From assembly GCF_040786285.1 (NCBI RefSeq), contig NZ_JBFMKQ010000001.1:124001-188000 (forward strand): DNA of 64,000 nucleotides, read 5' to 3'. Origin of the DNA: Aquimarina sp040786285. GTDB taxonomy: Bacteria; Bacteroidota; Bacteroidia; Flavobacteriales; Flavobacteriaceae. Of this stretch, positions 47,707-57,210 are shown piece after piece (the first letter of the stretch is position 1; each line of letters opens with the position of its first letter). The notes beneath the pieces are model-generated. The model saw only the letters and a program-made list of their open reading frames with translations, made no database searches and was not told where the DNA came from. Made by a program: the position numbers and the translations under genes.

Positions 47707-49050
47707 CTATAACTGTAAACCTCTTATTTTCTGAAATTTCAACAATGCGTTGCCATCTGTAAGACTAGCTACATAATTACTGATACTTATTAGTCTAGTA
47801 TATAAATCTTCATTTTTGTAATCAAAATTATCTCCTTCGGCTCTTAAAATAAGCTTATCATAATTTGAGCTTTGCTCTTCATTATAATTATCGGTAGCTA
47901 CACAATATCTATCAAGTAACGTTGCCAAAATCTCGTATCCTGCAATCTCTTTTTCGATTACCTCTTGACTTTGATATATTTTTTCGACACTAATTTTGAT
48001 AATATCATTGATCTGAGCTTCGTACTTACTTTTATCAATCAATGCTATATCAAAATTACTAGATAGGATCTGTTCTTCGTTTTCTATAAAAACACTTGCG
48101 GCTTCTTGTATTAATGTATTAATAGCTAATGCGCGCAAGTAACTCAAACGATCTGCCGTAGTAGCCAGTTTATTATATTTTGAAGTATTAATCGAATCCT
48201 TAACCAATTTAATAAGATACTCTAAGGCATATTCTTCATCAATCAACCCTAGATTAATACCATCTTCAAAATCGATAATGGTATAACAAATATCATCTGC
48301 GGCTTCAACCAAAAAGGTTAACGGGTGTCGGCTATATGTAATCTCATCCCCTACGCTGTGTTTTAGCAACCCTATTTCTTCTGCCACTTCATTAAAAAAA
48401 AGTTTTTCATTCTGAAAATACCCAAATTTTTTATGTGCAATATGTGGGGTTGGTTTTTTGGGTAATGACTCCTTAGGGTATTTCATAAAAGCTCCCAATG
48501 TGGCATAAGACAATCTAAGTCCTCCTTCTATTCCTTCTCGGGATTCGGTAAGAATCTTAAATCCATTAGCATTGCCTTCAAAATCGATCAGATCCTGATA
48601 TTGTTTTGGAGTCAATTGATTTTTGTAACGATTACCGCTTCCCGTTTTAAAGTATTCTCCGATAGCTTTTTCTCCAGAATGACCAAAAGGCGGATTCCCA
48701 ATATCATGTGCTAATGCTGCTGCTGCTACAATGGCACCAAAATCATTAAACTGATACCCATGAATGGTTGCAAGGTGTGGGTGTTTTTCTAGAATCTTCT
48801 TACCCACTACTCTACCCAAAGATCGACCTACTACCGATACTTCTAAACTATGAGTTAATCGCGTATGTACAAAACTGGTTTTAGACAGTGGAATTACCTG
48901 TGTCTTATCCTGCAAGCTTCTAAACGCAGAAGAAAAGATAATGCGGTCATAATCTACTTCAAAACCTAGTCGAGTTTCGTCTTGTTCTTTACGTAATCTT
49001 TTATTTTTATCTCCTTGTCGTTTTAAGGACAGAAGTTGTTCCCAATTCAT
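47707..49050 (-). CDS. dgt: deoxyguanosinetriphosphate triphosphohydrolase
   Basis: HD-domain enzyme that splits dGTP (or other dNTPs) to the nucleoside and tripolyphosphate. From ATG 49050 (MNWEQLLSLKR) it is 447 aa; the frame opens 14 codons earlier but that stretch is not family-like. HD motifs: RLTHSLEVS, HDIGNPPFGHSGE, and a later Asp in EAADDICYTIIDFEDG. Next to nrdA and nrdB on the same strand, so dNTP synthesis and breakdown genes are grouped. The terminator at 49080 separates it from nrdA. Confidence 0.92.
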   Translation of the reverse strand: MNWEQLLSLKRQGDKNKRLRKEQDETRLGFEVDYDRIIFSSAFRSLQDKTQVIPLSKTSFVHTRLTHSLEVSVVGRSLGRVVGKKILEKHPHLATIHGYQFNDFGAIVAAAALAHDIGNPPFGHSGEKAIGEYFKTGSGNRYKNQLTPKQYQDLIDFEGNANGFKILTESREGIEGGLRLSYATLGAFMKYPKESLPKKPTPHIAHKKFGYFQNEKLFFNEVAEEIGLLKHSVGDEITYSRHPLTFLVEAADDICYTIIDFEDGINLGLIDEEYALEYLIKLVKDSINTSKYNKLATTADRLSYLRALAINTLIQEAASVFIENEEQILSSNFDIALIDKSKYEAQINDIIKISVEKIYQSQEVIEKEIAGYEILATLLDRYCVATDNYNEEQSSNYDKLILRAEGDNFDYKNEDLYTRLISISNYVASLTDGNALLKFQKIRGLQL

Positions 49051-49075
49051 CATATTTTTAAGAAAATTCGAATAT

Positions 49076-49115
49076 ACAAAAAAGGGAAGCATCCCCTAAG
49101 ATGACTTCCCTTTTT
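49076..49115 (-). terminator. terminator after nrdA
   Basis: AAAAGGGAAG (49080-49089) and CTTCCCTTTT (49105-49114), 10-bp arms, 15-base loop, followed on the minus strand by more T. It separates nrdA from dgt. Confidence 0.85.
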
Positions 49116-49134
49116 ACCCTATATAAATCTAGGT

Positions 49135-51597
49135 CTAAGACCCACACATTAAACAATCGTCTCCTTCGCCTTCTTTAGATTGTGCAATGATTGCACGAAG
49201 TTCTTCTGGAGTAAGCGCCGTTCCTTCTGCAGCAACCGGCTCTTCTTTTGGCTCTGCCTTTGCAGCTTGAGCTTCCATTACCTGAGCTGCTGCTACTGCT
49301 ACTTGCTCTGGTTTTGGTTCTTCTTTATTCTCTTTTTTAACCGTAAACTTAATCGCATCAACGGCAGATTTTGTTCTTAAGTAATACATTCCTGTTTTCA
49401 ATCCGCTTTTCCATGCATAGAAATGCATTGAGGTTAATTTTGCCATTGTTGCGCCTTCCATAAACAGATTTAGAGACTGAGACTGATCGATAAAATATCC
49501 TCTATGACGAGACATATCGATAATATCTTTCATACTTAATTCCCAAACGGTCTTATAAAGCTCTTTAAGATCTTGCGGAATGACATCAATGTTTTGTATT
49601 GATCCATTTGCGCGCATAATAGCATCTTTAAGCTCATCTGTCCATAACCCTAACTTCACTAGATCTTCAAGTAAATGCTTATTTACTACAATAAACTCTC
49701 CAGATAGTACACGTCTGGTATATATATTACTTGTATATGGCTCAAATGCTTCATTATTTCCTAAAATCTGAGAGGTAGATGCTGTAGGCATTGGTGCTAC
49801 TAATAACGAGTTACGCACTCCGGTTTTAACCACCTGCTTACGCAATTTTGCCCAATCCCAGCGACCACTTAATTCTTCATCTTTTATACCCCACAGGTTA
49901 TATTGAAACTCTCCTTTAGAGATCGGAGAACCTTTATAACTCTGGTACGGGCCATCTGCTTTGGCTTCTTCCATAGATGCTGTTACCGCAGCAAAATATA
50001 AGGTTTCGAAAATCTCCTGGTTTAATTTCTTAGCCTCATCACTTGTAAAAGGCATACGCAACTGGATAAACGTATCTGCTAACCCTTGCACTCCTAATCC
50101 AACAGGACGATGGCGCATATTAGAGTTTTCTGCTTCTTTTACCGGATAATAGTTACGATCAATTACCTTATTTAGGTTTTTAGTCACCCGCTTTGTTATT
50201 CTAAACAGTTCTTTGTGATCAAACTCTCCATTTTTCACAAACATGGGCAATGCAATAGAAGCTAGATTACATACTGCAACCTCATCTGGACTAGTATATT
50301 CTAAAATCTCTGTACATAGATTTGATGAACGGATCGTACCCAGGTTCTGCTGATTAGATTTACGGTTTGCAGCATCTTTGTACAACATGTACGGTGTACC
50401 GGTTTCGATCTGAGATTCTAAGATCTTTTCCCAAAGCTCTCTGGCTTTTATGGTTCTACGTCCTTTTCCTTCGGCTTCAAAACGTAAATATTCTTTTTCA
50501 AACGCATCACTATGGATATCAAATAATCCCGGGCATTCATTTGGGCACATTAGTGTCCATTCTGCATCATCCTGTACTCGTTTCATGAATAAATCAGGGA
50601 TCCACATAGCATAGAACAAATCACGTGCACGCATTTCTTCTTTACCATGATTTTTCTTCAGATCCAGAAAATCAAAAATATCTGCATGCCATGGCTCTAC
50701 GTAGATCGCAAAAGAACCTTTACGCTTTCCTCCTCCTTGATCAACATAACGTGCAGTATCGTTATAAACTCTAAGCATTGGTACAATACCATTTGATGTA
50801 CCATTGGTTCCTGCAATGTATGATCCTGTAGCACGTACATTATGAATAGATAATCCGATACCACCAGCAGATTGTGAAATCTTAGCCGTTTGTTTTAATG
50901 TATCGTATATCCCATCAATACTATCGTCTTGCATTGTTAACAAGAAACAAGATGACATCTGTGGTTTTGGTGTCCCCGAATTAAATAATGTAGGCGTAGC
51001 GTGTGTAAAATATTTTTTAGACATTAACTCATATGTCTCGATAGCTGCATCTAAATCATTAAGATGAATCCCTATAGAAACCCTCATTAACATATGTTGT
51101 GGACGCTCTGCTATTTTACCGTTAATCTTAAGCAAGTATGAACGCTCTAATGTTTTAAAACCAAAATAATCATAACCAAAATCGCGATTATAGATGATAG
51201 TAGAGTCAAGCTTTTCTTTATTAGCTGCAATTACATCATATACTTCATCAGAAATCAAAGGTGCTTTTTTACCTGTTCTTGGATTTACATACTCATAGAG
51301 ATCTGTAACTACTTCAGAAAAGGTCTTCTTTGTATTTTTATGCAGATTAGAAACAGAGATACGAGCCGCAAGTTTTGCATAATCAGGGTGCGTTATCGTC
51401 ATGGTTGCAGCAATTTCTGCAGCCAGATTATCTAATTCGCTAGTTGTAACACCATCATACAGTCCTTCTATCACTCTCATCGCCACCTTTACAGGGTCAA
51501 CTAATGAATTAAGCCCATAACATAATTTTCTTACCCTTGCGGTAATCTTGTCGAACATAATTGGTTCTTTATGCCCATCTCTTTTTACTACATACAT
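49135..51597 (-). CDS. nrdA: ribonucleoside-diphosphate reductase, alpha subunit (class Ia)
   Basis: Large subunit that reduces NDPs to dNDPs. 820 aa. N-terminal ATP-cone (about 1-95: VVKRDGHKEPIMFDKITARV) for allosteric control; catalytic core with the substrate Cys in KPQMSSCFLL and the NLCTEI motif (Asn, radical Cys, Glu); redox Cys pair at the tail, CLMCGS. Before the tail is an unusually long Ala/Glu/Pro-rich linker (about residues 745-790). Downstream of nrdB on the same strand, with a 327-bp structured gap between them. Confidence 0.96.
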   Translation of the reverse strand: MYVVKRDGHKEPIMFDKITARVRKLCYGLNSLVDPVKVAMRVIEGLYDGVTTSELDNLAAEIAATMTITHPDYAKLAARISVSNLHKNTKKTFSEVVTDLYEYVNPRTGKKAPLISDEVYDVIAANKEKLDSTIIYNRDFGYDYFGFKTLERSYLLKINGKIAERPQHMLMRVSIGIHLNDLDAAIETYELMSKKYFTHATPTLFNSGTPKPQMSSCFLLTMQDDSIDGIYDTLKQTAKISQSAGGIGLSIHNVRATGSYIAGTNGTSNGIVPMLRVYNDTARYVDQGGGKRKGSFAIYVEPWHADIFDFLDLKKNHGKEEMRARDLFYAMWIPDLFMKRVQDDAEWTLMCPNECPGLFDIHSDAFEKEYLRFEAEGKGRRTIKARELWEKILESQIETGTPYMLYKDAANRKSNQQNLGTIRSSNLCTEILEYTSPDEVAVCNLASIALPMFVKNGEFDHKELFRITKRVTKNLNKVIDRNYYPVKEAENSNMRHRPVGLGVQGLADTFIQLRMPFTSDEAKKLNQEIFETLYFAAVTASMEEAKADGPYQSYKGSPISKGEFQYNLWGIKDEELSGRWDWAKLRKQVVKTGVRNSLLVAPMPTASTSQILGNNEAFEPYTSNIYTRRVLSGEFIVVNKHLLEDLVKLGLWTDELKDAIMRANGSIQNIDVIPQDLKELYKTVWELSMKDIIDMSRHRGYFIDQSQSLNLFMEGATMAKLTSMHFYAWKSGLKTGMYYLRTKSAVDAIKFTVKKENKEEPKPEQVAVAAAQVMEAQAAKAEPKEEPVAAEGTALTPEELRAIIAQSKEGEGDDCLMCGS

Positions 51598-51924
51598 ACT
51601 ACTTTTTGGTTTTTAAATTTTCTTCTTGCGAAGAAGTTGATGTTAATTCGTGTTACTAATTCTACTATTTGAATACCAAAAAATTATATTTCACCTGCTA
51701 GAAACATGTTACTAAGAAGAAGTCTCTAAATCTTAAAGCTAGAGTGATTCTACACGTAAAATATAATTTTTTGACTTTCGTCCCTTTCTTTTTGTTATAA
51801 AGCTGTATCAAACTGAGCTAATCTGAAATAAACAGAAGAAACGTTTTTGACTAGCTCAGAATGAATATATTGTTGTTTTGATAGGATTTTGGATTCCTTC
51901 AGCTTTCGCCGGAATGACAATTAT
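51598..51924. other. structured 327-bp spacer between nrdB and nrdA
   Basis: No open frame of note. It holds a 15-bp perfect inverted repeat (CAAAAAATTATATTT at 51677-51691, its complement at 51759-51773), an 8-bp one (CTGAGCTA 51813-51820, TAGCTCAG 51852-51859), the triloop hairpin CTTCTT-GCG-AAGAAG (51622-51636), and GGATTCC...CGCCGGAATGACAA near 51890-51920, a type of dispersed repeat. It may be a small inserted element, an RNA structure or a leader of nrdA. Confidence 0.5.
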
Positions 51925-52902
51925 CTAAAAATCGGCATCAAAACTTATTTTATTATCTCCGGTATCGTTATTAAGTACTCCTGCTTTCTGGTATTCTGAA
52001 ACTCTTTTTTCAAAGAAATTTGTTTTTCCTTGTAATGAGATCATATCCATAAAGTCAAATGGATTTGCAGTACCATATTCTTTTTCGCATTCTAATTCTA
52101 CCAACAATCTATCGGTAACAAATTCTAGATATTGCGTCATCAATTTAGAGTTCATTCCAATCAAACTTACGGGAAGTGATTCTGTAATAAATTCTCTCTC
52201 GATATTAAGAGCATCTACGATGATACTTCTAATTCTTTCTTTTGGTACTTTATTTACTAAATGTTTATTATGAAGGTGAACGGCAAAATCACAGTGTACT
52301 CCTTCGTCTCTAGAAATTAATTCATTTGAAAATGTAAGTCCTGGCATTAAACCACGTTTCTTTAACCAAAAAATAGAACAGAATGCTCCAGAGAAGAAAA
52401 TTCCTTCTACTGCGGCGAACGCAATTAATCGTTCTGCAAAAGAATCAGATTCGATCCATTGTAATGCCCAATCTGCTTTTTTCTTAATTGCAGGAAAATT
52501 TTCAATTGCATTAAATAGAATATCTTTTTCTTTTTCATCCTTAACATAGGTATCGATAAGTAATGAATACGTTTCAGAATGAATGTTTTCCATCATGATC
52601 TGAAAACCATAGAAGAATTTTGCTTCGCTGTATTGTACTTCGTTTACAAAATTTTCTGCCAGATTTTCATTTACAATTCCATCTGAAGCTGCAAAAAATG
52701 CCAAAATATGTTTGATAAAATATTTTTCGTCATCGGTAAGCTTAGTAGACCAATCTGTTATATCTTGATGCAAGTCTATTTCTTCTGCAGTCCAAAAACT
52801 AGCTTCCGATTTTTTATACCATTCCCAAATATCATGATGTTGAATTGGAAAAATTACGAATCGATCTTTGTTTTCTTGCAAAATAGGTTCTACGGCGCTC
52901 AT
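51925..52902 (-). CDS. nrdB: ribonucleoside-diphosphate reductase, beta subunit (class Ia)
   Basis: Small subunit carrying the diiron centre and tyrosyl radical. From ATG 52902 (MSAVEPILQENKDRFVIFPI) it is 325 aa, a usual length; the frame runs 28 codons further upstream without family likeness. Ligands: the MENIHSETY motif gives ExxH plus the radical Tyr, and SRDEGVHCDFA gives the second ExxH. The Tyr is present, so it is the conventional Ia type. Followed by nrdA. Confidence 0.95.
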   Translation of the reverse strand: MSAVEPILQENKDRFVIFPIQHHDIWEWYKKSEASFWTAEEIDLHQDITDWSTKLTDDEKYFIKHILAFFAASDGIVNENLAENFVNEVQYSEAKFFYGFQIMMENIHSETYSLLIDTYVKDEKEKDILFNAIENFPAIKKKADWALQWIESDSFAERLIAFAAVEGIFFSGAFCSIFWLKKRGLMPGLTFSNELISRDEGVHCDFAVHLHNKHLVNKVPKERIRSIIVDALNIEREFITESLPVSLIGMNSKLMTQYLEFVTDRLLVELECEKEYGTANPFDFMDMISLQGKTNFFEKRVSEYQKAGVLNNDTGDNKISFDADF

Positions 52903-53293
52903 CTCAGTTTTTTTAACTTTTCTTGGTGTTTTTTTCTCTTTCAAGGGTCTTACAAAGATCAAGAAATAGGTCAAAAGTTCTACCAAAAGTTAGTAAACGT
53001 TTTCAACAAGTTTTCAACACGGAGTATATTTACGGGAAAAATCCCCTTTTACAAAAAAATACACAATATACTGATTATCAGTATATTAATTTTTAAAAAG
53101 ATAAAAAAAATGTTGATGATATTTTTAAAAAGTTCAAGTTTTTCAATTGCTGACAGTGTTTTTTGAGCAAAAAAATAAAAAGATAAAAATGAATGAATTT
53201 ACGGTAAACCCGTAACGGGAAAAATCCCCTTTTTTTTAACAAAAAGGTTACGAAAATTTTAAATTTTATGAATTTTGCGTAGAAAAAGTGTTA
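52903..53293. promoter_or_regulatory. nrd upstream region with palindrome and paired repeats
   Basis: AATATACTGA, loop TTA, TCAGTATATT (53065-53087) is a perfect 10-bp-arm palindrome and includes ACACAATATACTG, similar to half of the NrdR box. An 18-base direct repeat, CGGGAAAAATCCCCTTTT, occurs at 53033-53050 and 53216-53233; TTACGG/CCGTAA sits beside the second. Near the gene, on the minus strand, TTG, 22 bp, TAACTTTTG is a loose promoter. No gene is here: the long plus-strand frame across it is a shadow. Confidence 0.45.
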
Positions 53294-53863
53294 TTATTTT
53301 TTAAAATCTGTGGCAACTTTTTCAAGTTCGATATACCAGTCTTCACCAAATTTTCGGATCAATGCTTCTTTTACAAATTTGTAGATTGGTACTTGTAATT
53401 CTTTTCCTAGTGTACACGCATCATCGCAAATCTCCCATTGATGGTAATTTACCGCCGAAAACTCGGTATAATCTTGCACACGAACCGGGTAAAGATGACA
53501 TGAAACTGGTTTTTTCCAATCAATTTCTCCTTGATTATATGCTTCTTCGATAGCACACATAGCTGTCCCTTTTTCATCAAAGATTACATAAGCACAATCA
53601 GCACCGTTAATTAATGGTGTTTCTAACTCTCCGTTTTGAGTTTTAACATAAACCCCTTGATGCTCGATTGCCTCAATACCTTCTTTACGTAAGTAAGGCT
53701 TAACTATGTGATATATCTCTTTCAATTTCTGAGTTTCGGATTCTTCGAGTGGTGCTCCTGCCTCCCCATCAATACAACATGCCCCCTTGCATGCAGAGAG
53801 ATTACACACAAAATCCTTTCCGATAATATCTTCTGAAACTATAGTTTTTCCTAGTTGAAACAT
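53294..53863 (-). CDS. DUF3109 family Cys-rich protein
   Basis: 189-aa cytoplasmic protein. The signature Cys cluster VCNLSACKGACCIDGEAGAP (about residues 19-38) resembles YkgJ-type metal or Fe-S binding motifs; further Cys residues lie at ADCAYVIF, AMCAIEEAY, CHLYPVRV and EICDDACTLG. The family is widespread in Bacteroidota and its function is not known. A single gene, upstream of nrdB and divergent from marC. Assignment to DUF3109 is from memory of the motif. Confidence 0.85.
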   Translation of the reverse strand: MFQLGKTIVSEDIIGKDFVCNLSACKGACCIDGEAGAPLEESETQKLKEIYHIVKPYLRKEGIEAIEHQGVYVKTQNGELETPLINGADCAYVIFDEKGTAMCAIEEAYNQGEIDWKKPVSCHLYPVRVQDYTEFSAVNYHQWEICDDACTLGKELQVPIYKFVKEALIRKFGEDWYIELEKVATDFKK

Positions 53864-53924
53864 GGCGCTAATATAATTCTTATGTGATATATTTTTTACA
53901 ATTTATTAAGCTTTTTATAATACC

Positions 53925-53952
53925 TTTATCAAATAAAGTCTATTTACATTTG
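53925..53952 (+). promoter_or_regulatory. promoter of the MarC-family gene
   Basis: TACATTTG (53945-53952) with a weak -33 TTT (53925-53927) 17 bp upstream; ATG follows 24 bases later. Confidence 0.5.
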
Positions 53953-53976
53953 CATAAATTTTGAAACCATCCATTT

Positions 53977-54549
53977 ATGAACTTTAACCTAAAAGAAATA
54001 TTAACTGCAAGTATGATATTATTTGCGGTTATAGATATTGTAGGAAGTATCCCAATTATTATAGATTTACGAAAAAAAGTAGGCCATATTCAAAGCGAGA
54101 AAGCATCGATAGTAGCTGCTATATTGATGATTCTTTTCTTATTTGTTGGTAAAGAAATTCTAAGTCTAATTGGAATCGATGTTAATTCTTTTGCCGTTGC
54201 CGGGTCTTTTATTATTTTCTTTCTAGCTATAGAAATGATCTTAGGCATTCAATTATATAGGGATGATGCCCCAGAGACAGCTGCTGTTGTTCCTCTTGCA
54301 TTCCCTTTAATTGCTGGTGCAGGTACAATGACCTCTATACTTTCATTAAGGGCAGAATATCAACCTATTAATATTGTAATTGCTATAATAATCAATATCA
54401 TCTTTGTATACCTGGTATTAAAATCTTCGGGTAAAATCGAAAAGGTTTTGGGCAAACAAGGGATTAATGTGGTAAGAAAGATATTTGGAGTGATTTTGCT
54501 TGCAATCGCAGTTAAATTATTTGCTACCAATATCAAAGGACTATTTTAA
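53977..54549 (+). CDS. MarC-family integral membrane protein
   Basis: 190 aa with six predicted membrane helices and the MarC features AVIDIVGSIPIIIDLRKK near the start and PLAFPLIAGAGTMTSILSL in the middle. The family's function is unresolved; the old link to multiple antibiotic resistance in E. coli was not upheld. Own promoter with a TACATTTG box. The gene at 54577 follows after 27 bases. Confidence 0.92.
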   Translation: MNFNLKEILTASMILFAVIDIVGSIPIIIDLRKKVGHIQSEKASIVAAILMILFLFVGKEILSLIGIDVNSFAVAGSFIIFFLAIEMILGIQLYRDDAPETAAVVPLAFPLIAGAGTMTSILSLRAEYQPINIVIAIIINIIFVYLVLKSSGKIEKVLGKQGINVVRKIFGVILLAIAVKLFATNIKGLF

Positions 54550-54576
54550 AGAAAGATAACTACAAAATACTACAGA

Positions 54577-54777
54577 TTGAAATATTTCATATATATATTA
54601 ATAACAATAGCTGCGGGTTTGATGATCTATAATGCTACACATTTAGATTTTGACAACTTATTTTCTGGTGATAGTAAAACTGCTCTTATTGGTGTTATTG
54701 CACCTGCTTGTGTTATTCTTTTAATGTTAATTTTATTGATTTCCAGAAAGATTCAACAGAAAAAAAAGAGAAAATAA
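54577..54777 (+). CDS. small putative membrane protein
   Basis: 66 aa from TTG 54577, the only start giving the first helix. Two membrane helices (YFIYILITIAAGLMIY and LIGVIAPACVILLMLILLI), basic tail SRKIQQKKKRK. It has the same layout as the 85-aa protein at 37797 (two helices, charged end) but no clear sequence identity. No family recognised; the unusual start keeps confidence low. Confidence 0.5.
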   Translation: MKYFIYILITIAAGLMIYNATHLDFDNLFSGDSKTALIGVIAPACVILLMLILLISRKIQQKKKRK

Positions 54778-54781
54778 GTTG

Positions 54782-55087
54782 TCAAAATACAAAAAAGCAG
54801 GCAATAATTACTGGTGGGATAGACACCACCATTAAAATCATAAAGAAGTTATGCAGTTTCCTAAATAACAAAGCTCTCTTTAAGGATTTTGTAAGTTTAA
54901 CATCTCCCGAACTGTTTATATGTTCTCTTATAATATCGCCAGAAACATAAGAAGTATCGACTAAGATATCATGCTTTAAAAAAATCGCAGCACTATTATC
55001 CAATAGCCTAAAAGCGACCGCAATAATAAAGAAAAAAAGTGGAGAGCAAATTGCAATAGCAATTAAATATTCTTCTAGTTCTGACAT
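54782..55087 (-). CDS. small hypothetical membrane protein
   Basis: 101 aa, no family recognised. One helix near each end (IAIAICSPLFFFIIAVAFRL and FFMILMVVSIPPVIIACFFV) with a soluble middle (DTSYVSGDIIREHINSSGDV). It lies 15 bases downstream of the S41 protease gene on the same strand and converges on the gene at 54577, so it may be in the protease operon. Confidence 0.65.
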   Translation of the reverse strand: MSELEEYLIAIAICSPLFFFIIAVAFRLLDNSAAIFLKHDILVDTSYVSGDIIREHINSSGDVKLTKSLKRALLFRKLHNFFMILMVVSIPPVIIACFFVF

Positions 55088-55102
55088 ATTTAGGGGGTAT
55101 AA

Positions 55103-56692
55103 TTACTTTCGCTTAGAGAGTGATACTACTTTATTTATCATCGCATCATCATTATTTATAATTTTTTCAAATTCACCAGTGCCAAATAGCTGTTGTGCCA
55201 TAATAGCCTTAAGATACTTTTTTAATTGATTTTTATAATTTCTCAACTCTATTTCGACTCCTCTTTTTCTTGCGTATATTAAAAACCCTTCGGCAAAAGC
55301 ATCATCGATATTAATTTGTTCTCTAAACTCTAGTTCAGACAAGTTATTATAAAAAGTTCGTTTTACATCTAATTCTTCTTCAAACACATAACGCCCCATG
55401 AAACCTGACCTCAACAAATAATTAAGTGTTTCTCCTACTCGGGTTGTATCCTTACCAACAAAGATATCTGGTATAATACCTCCCCCACCATAGACTGTCT
55501 TACCTCCTGGTGTTTTAAATTTTAAAGAATCCGCCACCTGAATACTGTCTGCACTTTGCAGTTCGCCATTTTTATAGCGCTCCAGGTACTCATTAAAATA
55601 TTCTTTATTTCCGTTAATGTACGGTTTTTGTATAGAACGCCCCGTTGGAGTATAGTATCTAGAAATTGTTAGTCTCACTGCGCTTCCGTCACCCAAGGCC
55701 ATCTCTCTTTGAACAAGTCCTTTACCATAAGAACGCCTCCCTACAATAACCCCTCGATCATTGTCTTGAATTGCCCCTGCAAAAATTTCGCTGGCAGATG
55801 CCGAATTCTCATTAATTAGCACATAAATTTTTCCTTTTTCAAAGCTCCCTTTATTCGTTGCATAGTTATTTTCGATGGCTCCTTTTTTATTTTTAGTAAA
55901 CATAATAAGGACATCATCTTTAAGAAATTCATCTGCCATTTTCAAAGCCGGTGCAATAAACCCTCCTCCATTATCTCTAAGGTCAATGACTATACTTTTT
56001 GCACCTTCATCAAGTAATGTTGCCATTGCCTTTTTGAACTCTTTATATGTGGTTTCTGCAAATCGATTTACCTTAACATATCCCAACATATCATCTAGCA
56101 TATATGCTGCATCGACACTTTGAAGAGGTACTTTACCTCTTTTTAATAACACATCAAAAGTTCCTTTACCTCTTCTATATACCTTAAGCTGTACTTGACT
56201 ATTTAATTCTCCTTTTAATTTATTGGCTAACCCATCTCGTATCAGGCCTTCGCCATAAAGAGTGTCATTATCTGCCATCAAAATTCTGTCTCCGGCTTGA
56301 ATTCCAGATTTTTCGCTAGGCCCTCCTTTTATAGTATTGATTATCGATATCGTATCTTTATAAGGGTAATAAGTAACTCCAATACCTATAAAATCTCCTT
56401 GCATACTCTCGGTAATTCCTTCGAGTTCTTCTGGTGGAATGTATACAGAATGAGGATCTAAATTTTCTAAAATTCTATTTACCGTAACTTCAACAATACT
56501 ATCTGTATTGATCTCATCTACATACTCGTAATCGATATAATCGATTAACCTATTTAACTTTTCTTTTTTTGCATTAGAGGAAAAAAGCTTAGCCGAAGGG
56601 TTACTGCTGAAATCAAGTTTACTACCTAAAAACACTCCCGCTCCAACTGCCAAACCTAAAAATAAAGGCAAGTATTTTTTTGAATATCCCAT
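55103..56692 (-). CDS. S41-family C-terminal processing peptidase (CtpA/Prc-like)
   Basis: Periplasmic or outer-membrane-facing serine protease, 529 aa. N-terminal membrane anchor (LPLFLGLAVGAGVFLG), helical region, PDZ domain (about 85-170: GIGVTYYPYKDTISIINTIK), then the S41 core with the Ser in ENSASASEIFAGA (about residue 297) and the Lys in YGKGLVQ (about 323), the family's Ser/Lys dyad. A long C-terminal helical region follows. The start overlaps the dCMP deaminase stop by one base. Confidence 0.93.
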   Translation of the reverse strand: MGYSKKYLPLFLGLAVGAGVFLGSKLDFSSNPSAKLFSSNAKKEKLNRLIDYIDYEYVDEINTDSIVEVTVNRILENLDPHSVYIPPEELEGITESMQGDFIGIGVTYYPYKDTISIINTIKGGPSEKSGIQAGDRILMADNDTLYGEGLIRDGLANKLKGELNSQVQLKVYRRGKGTFDVLLKRGKVPLQSVDAAYMLDDMLGYVKVNRFAETTYKEFKKAMATLLDEGAKSIVIDLRDNGGGFIAPALKMADEFLKDDVLIMFTKNKKGAIENNYATNKGSFEKGKIYVLINENSASASEIFAGAIQDNDRGVIVGRRSYGKGLVQREMALGDGSAVRLTISRYYTPTGRSIQKPYINGNKEYFNEYLERYKNGELQSADSIQVADSLKFKTPGGKTVYGGGGIIPDIFVGKDTTRVGETLNYLLRSGFMGRYVFEEELDVKRTFYNNLSELEFREQINIDDAFAEGFLIYARKRGVEIELRNYKNQLKKYLKAIMAQQLFGTGEFEKIINNDDAMINKVVSLSKRK

Positions 56693-57123
56693 TATTCTTC
56701 TAAATCCGTAATCTGTTCTATTTCTACTCCGGCTTTTGCAAGAAACGTTAACCCGGAATTATCTTTATAATCGATCTGATACACTATGCGTTTTATACCC
56801 GCTTGGTGAATCAGTTTACTACATTCCTTACATGGTGATAACGTAATGTATAACGTAGCATCTCTACACGACTGTGTTGATGATGCAACCTTTGAGATTG
56901 CATTTGCTTCGGCATGCAATACGTACCACTTTGTATATCCTTCTTCGTTCTCACATGGATTTTCAAAACCGGTTGGTGTACCATTAAATCCATCTGAGAT
57001 AATCATTCTATCCTTTACAATAACCGCTCCAACTTTTTTTCGTTCGCAATGCGATAATTTACCCCATTCTCTTGCGATCCGTAGATAAGCTTTATCATAT
57101 TTAAGTTGTTTTTTTTTAGACAT
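56692..57123 (-). CDS. dCMP deaminase (ComE/ComEB-type zinc deaminase)
   Basis: Deaminates dCMP to dUMP for dTTP synthesis. 143 aa. Zinc motifs: LHAEANAI (His ligand and Glu proton shuttle) and PCKECSKLI (two Cys ligands). The NGTPTGFENPCEN stretch holds the extra features of dCMP deaminases, unlike TadA at 41834. Its stop and the S41 protease start share a base (TAATG). Confidence 0.9.
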   Translation of the reverse strand: MSKKKQLKYDKAYLRIAREWGKLSHCERKKVGAVIVKDRMIISDGFNGTPTGFENPCENEEGYTKWYVLHAEANAISKVASSTQSCRDATLYITLSPCKECSKLIHQAGIKRIVYQIDYKDNSGLTFLAKAGVEIEQITDLEE

Positions 57124-57210
57124 AGGGCAGAATGACTAGTATATTCTTAACAGTATAAAGTACGAATATATTATTACCATGTGGCAAATACAACTCAAAC
57201 TCTTACTTAA

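Noticed and set aside
52708..53166. 152-codon plus-strand frame rich in Phe and Lys
   Set aside because: It runs antisense through the 5' end of nrdB and the AT-rich nrd control region; no start signal, no family likeness, composition follows the opposite gene.
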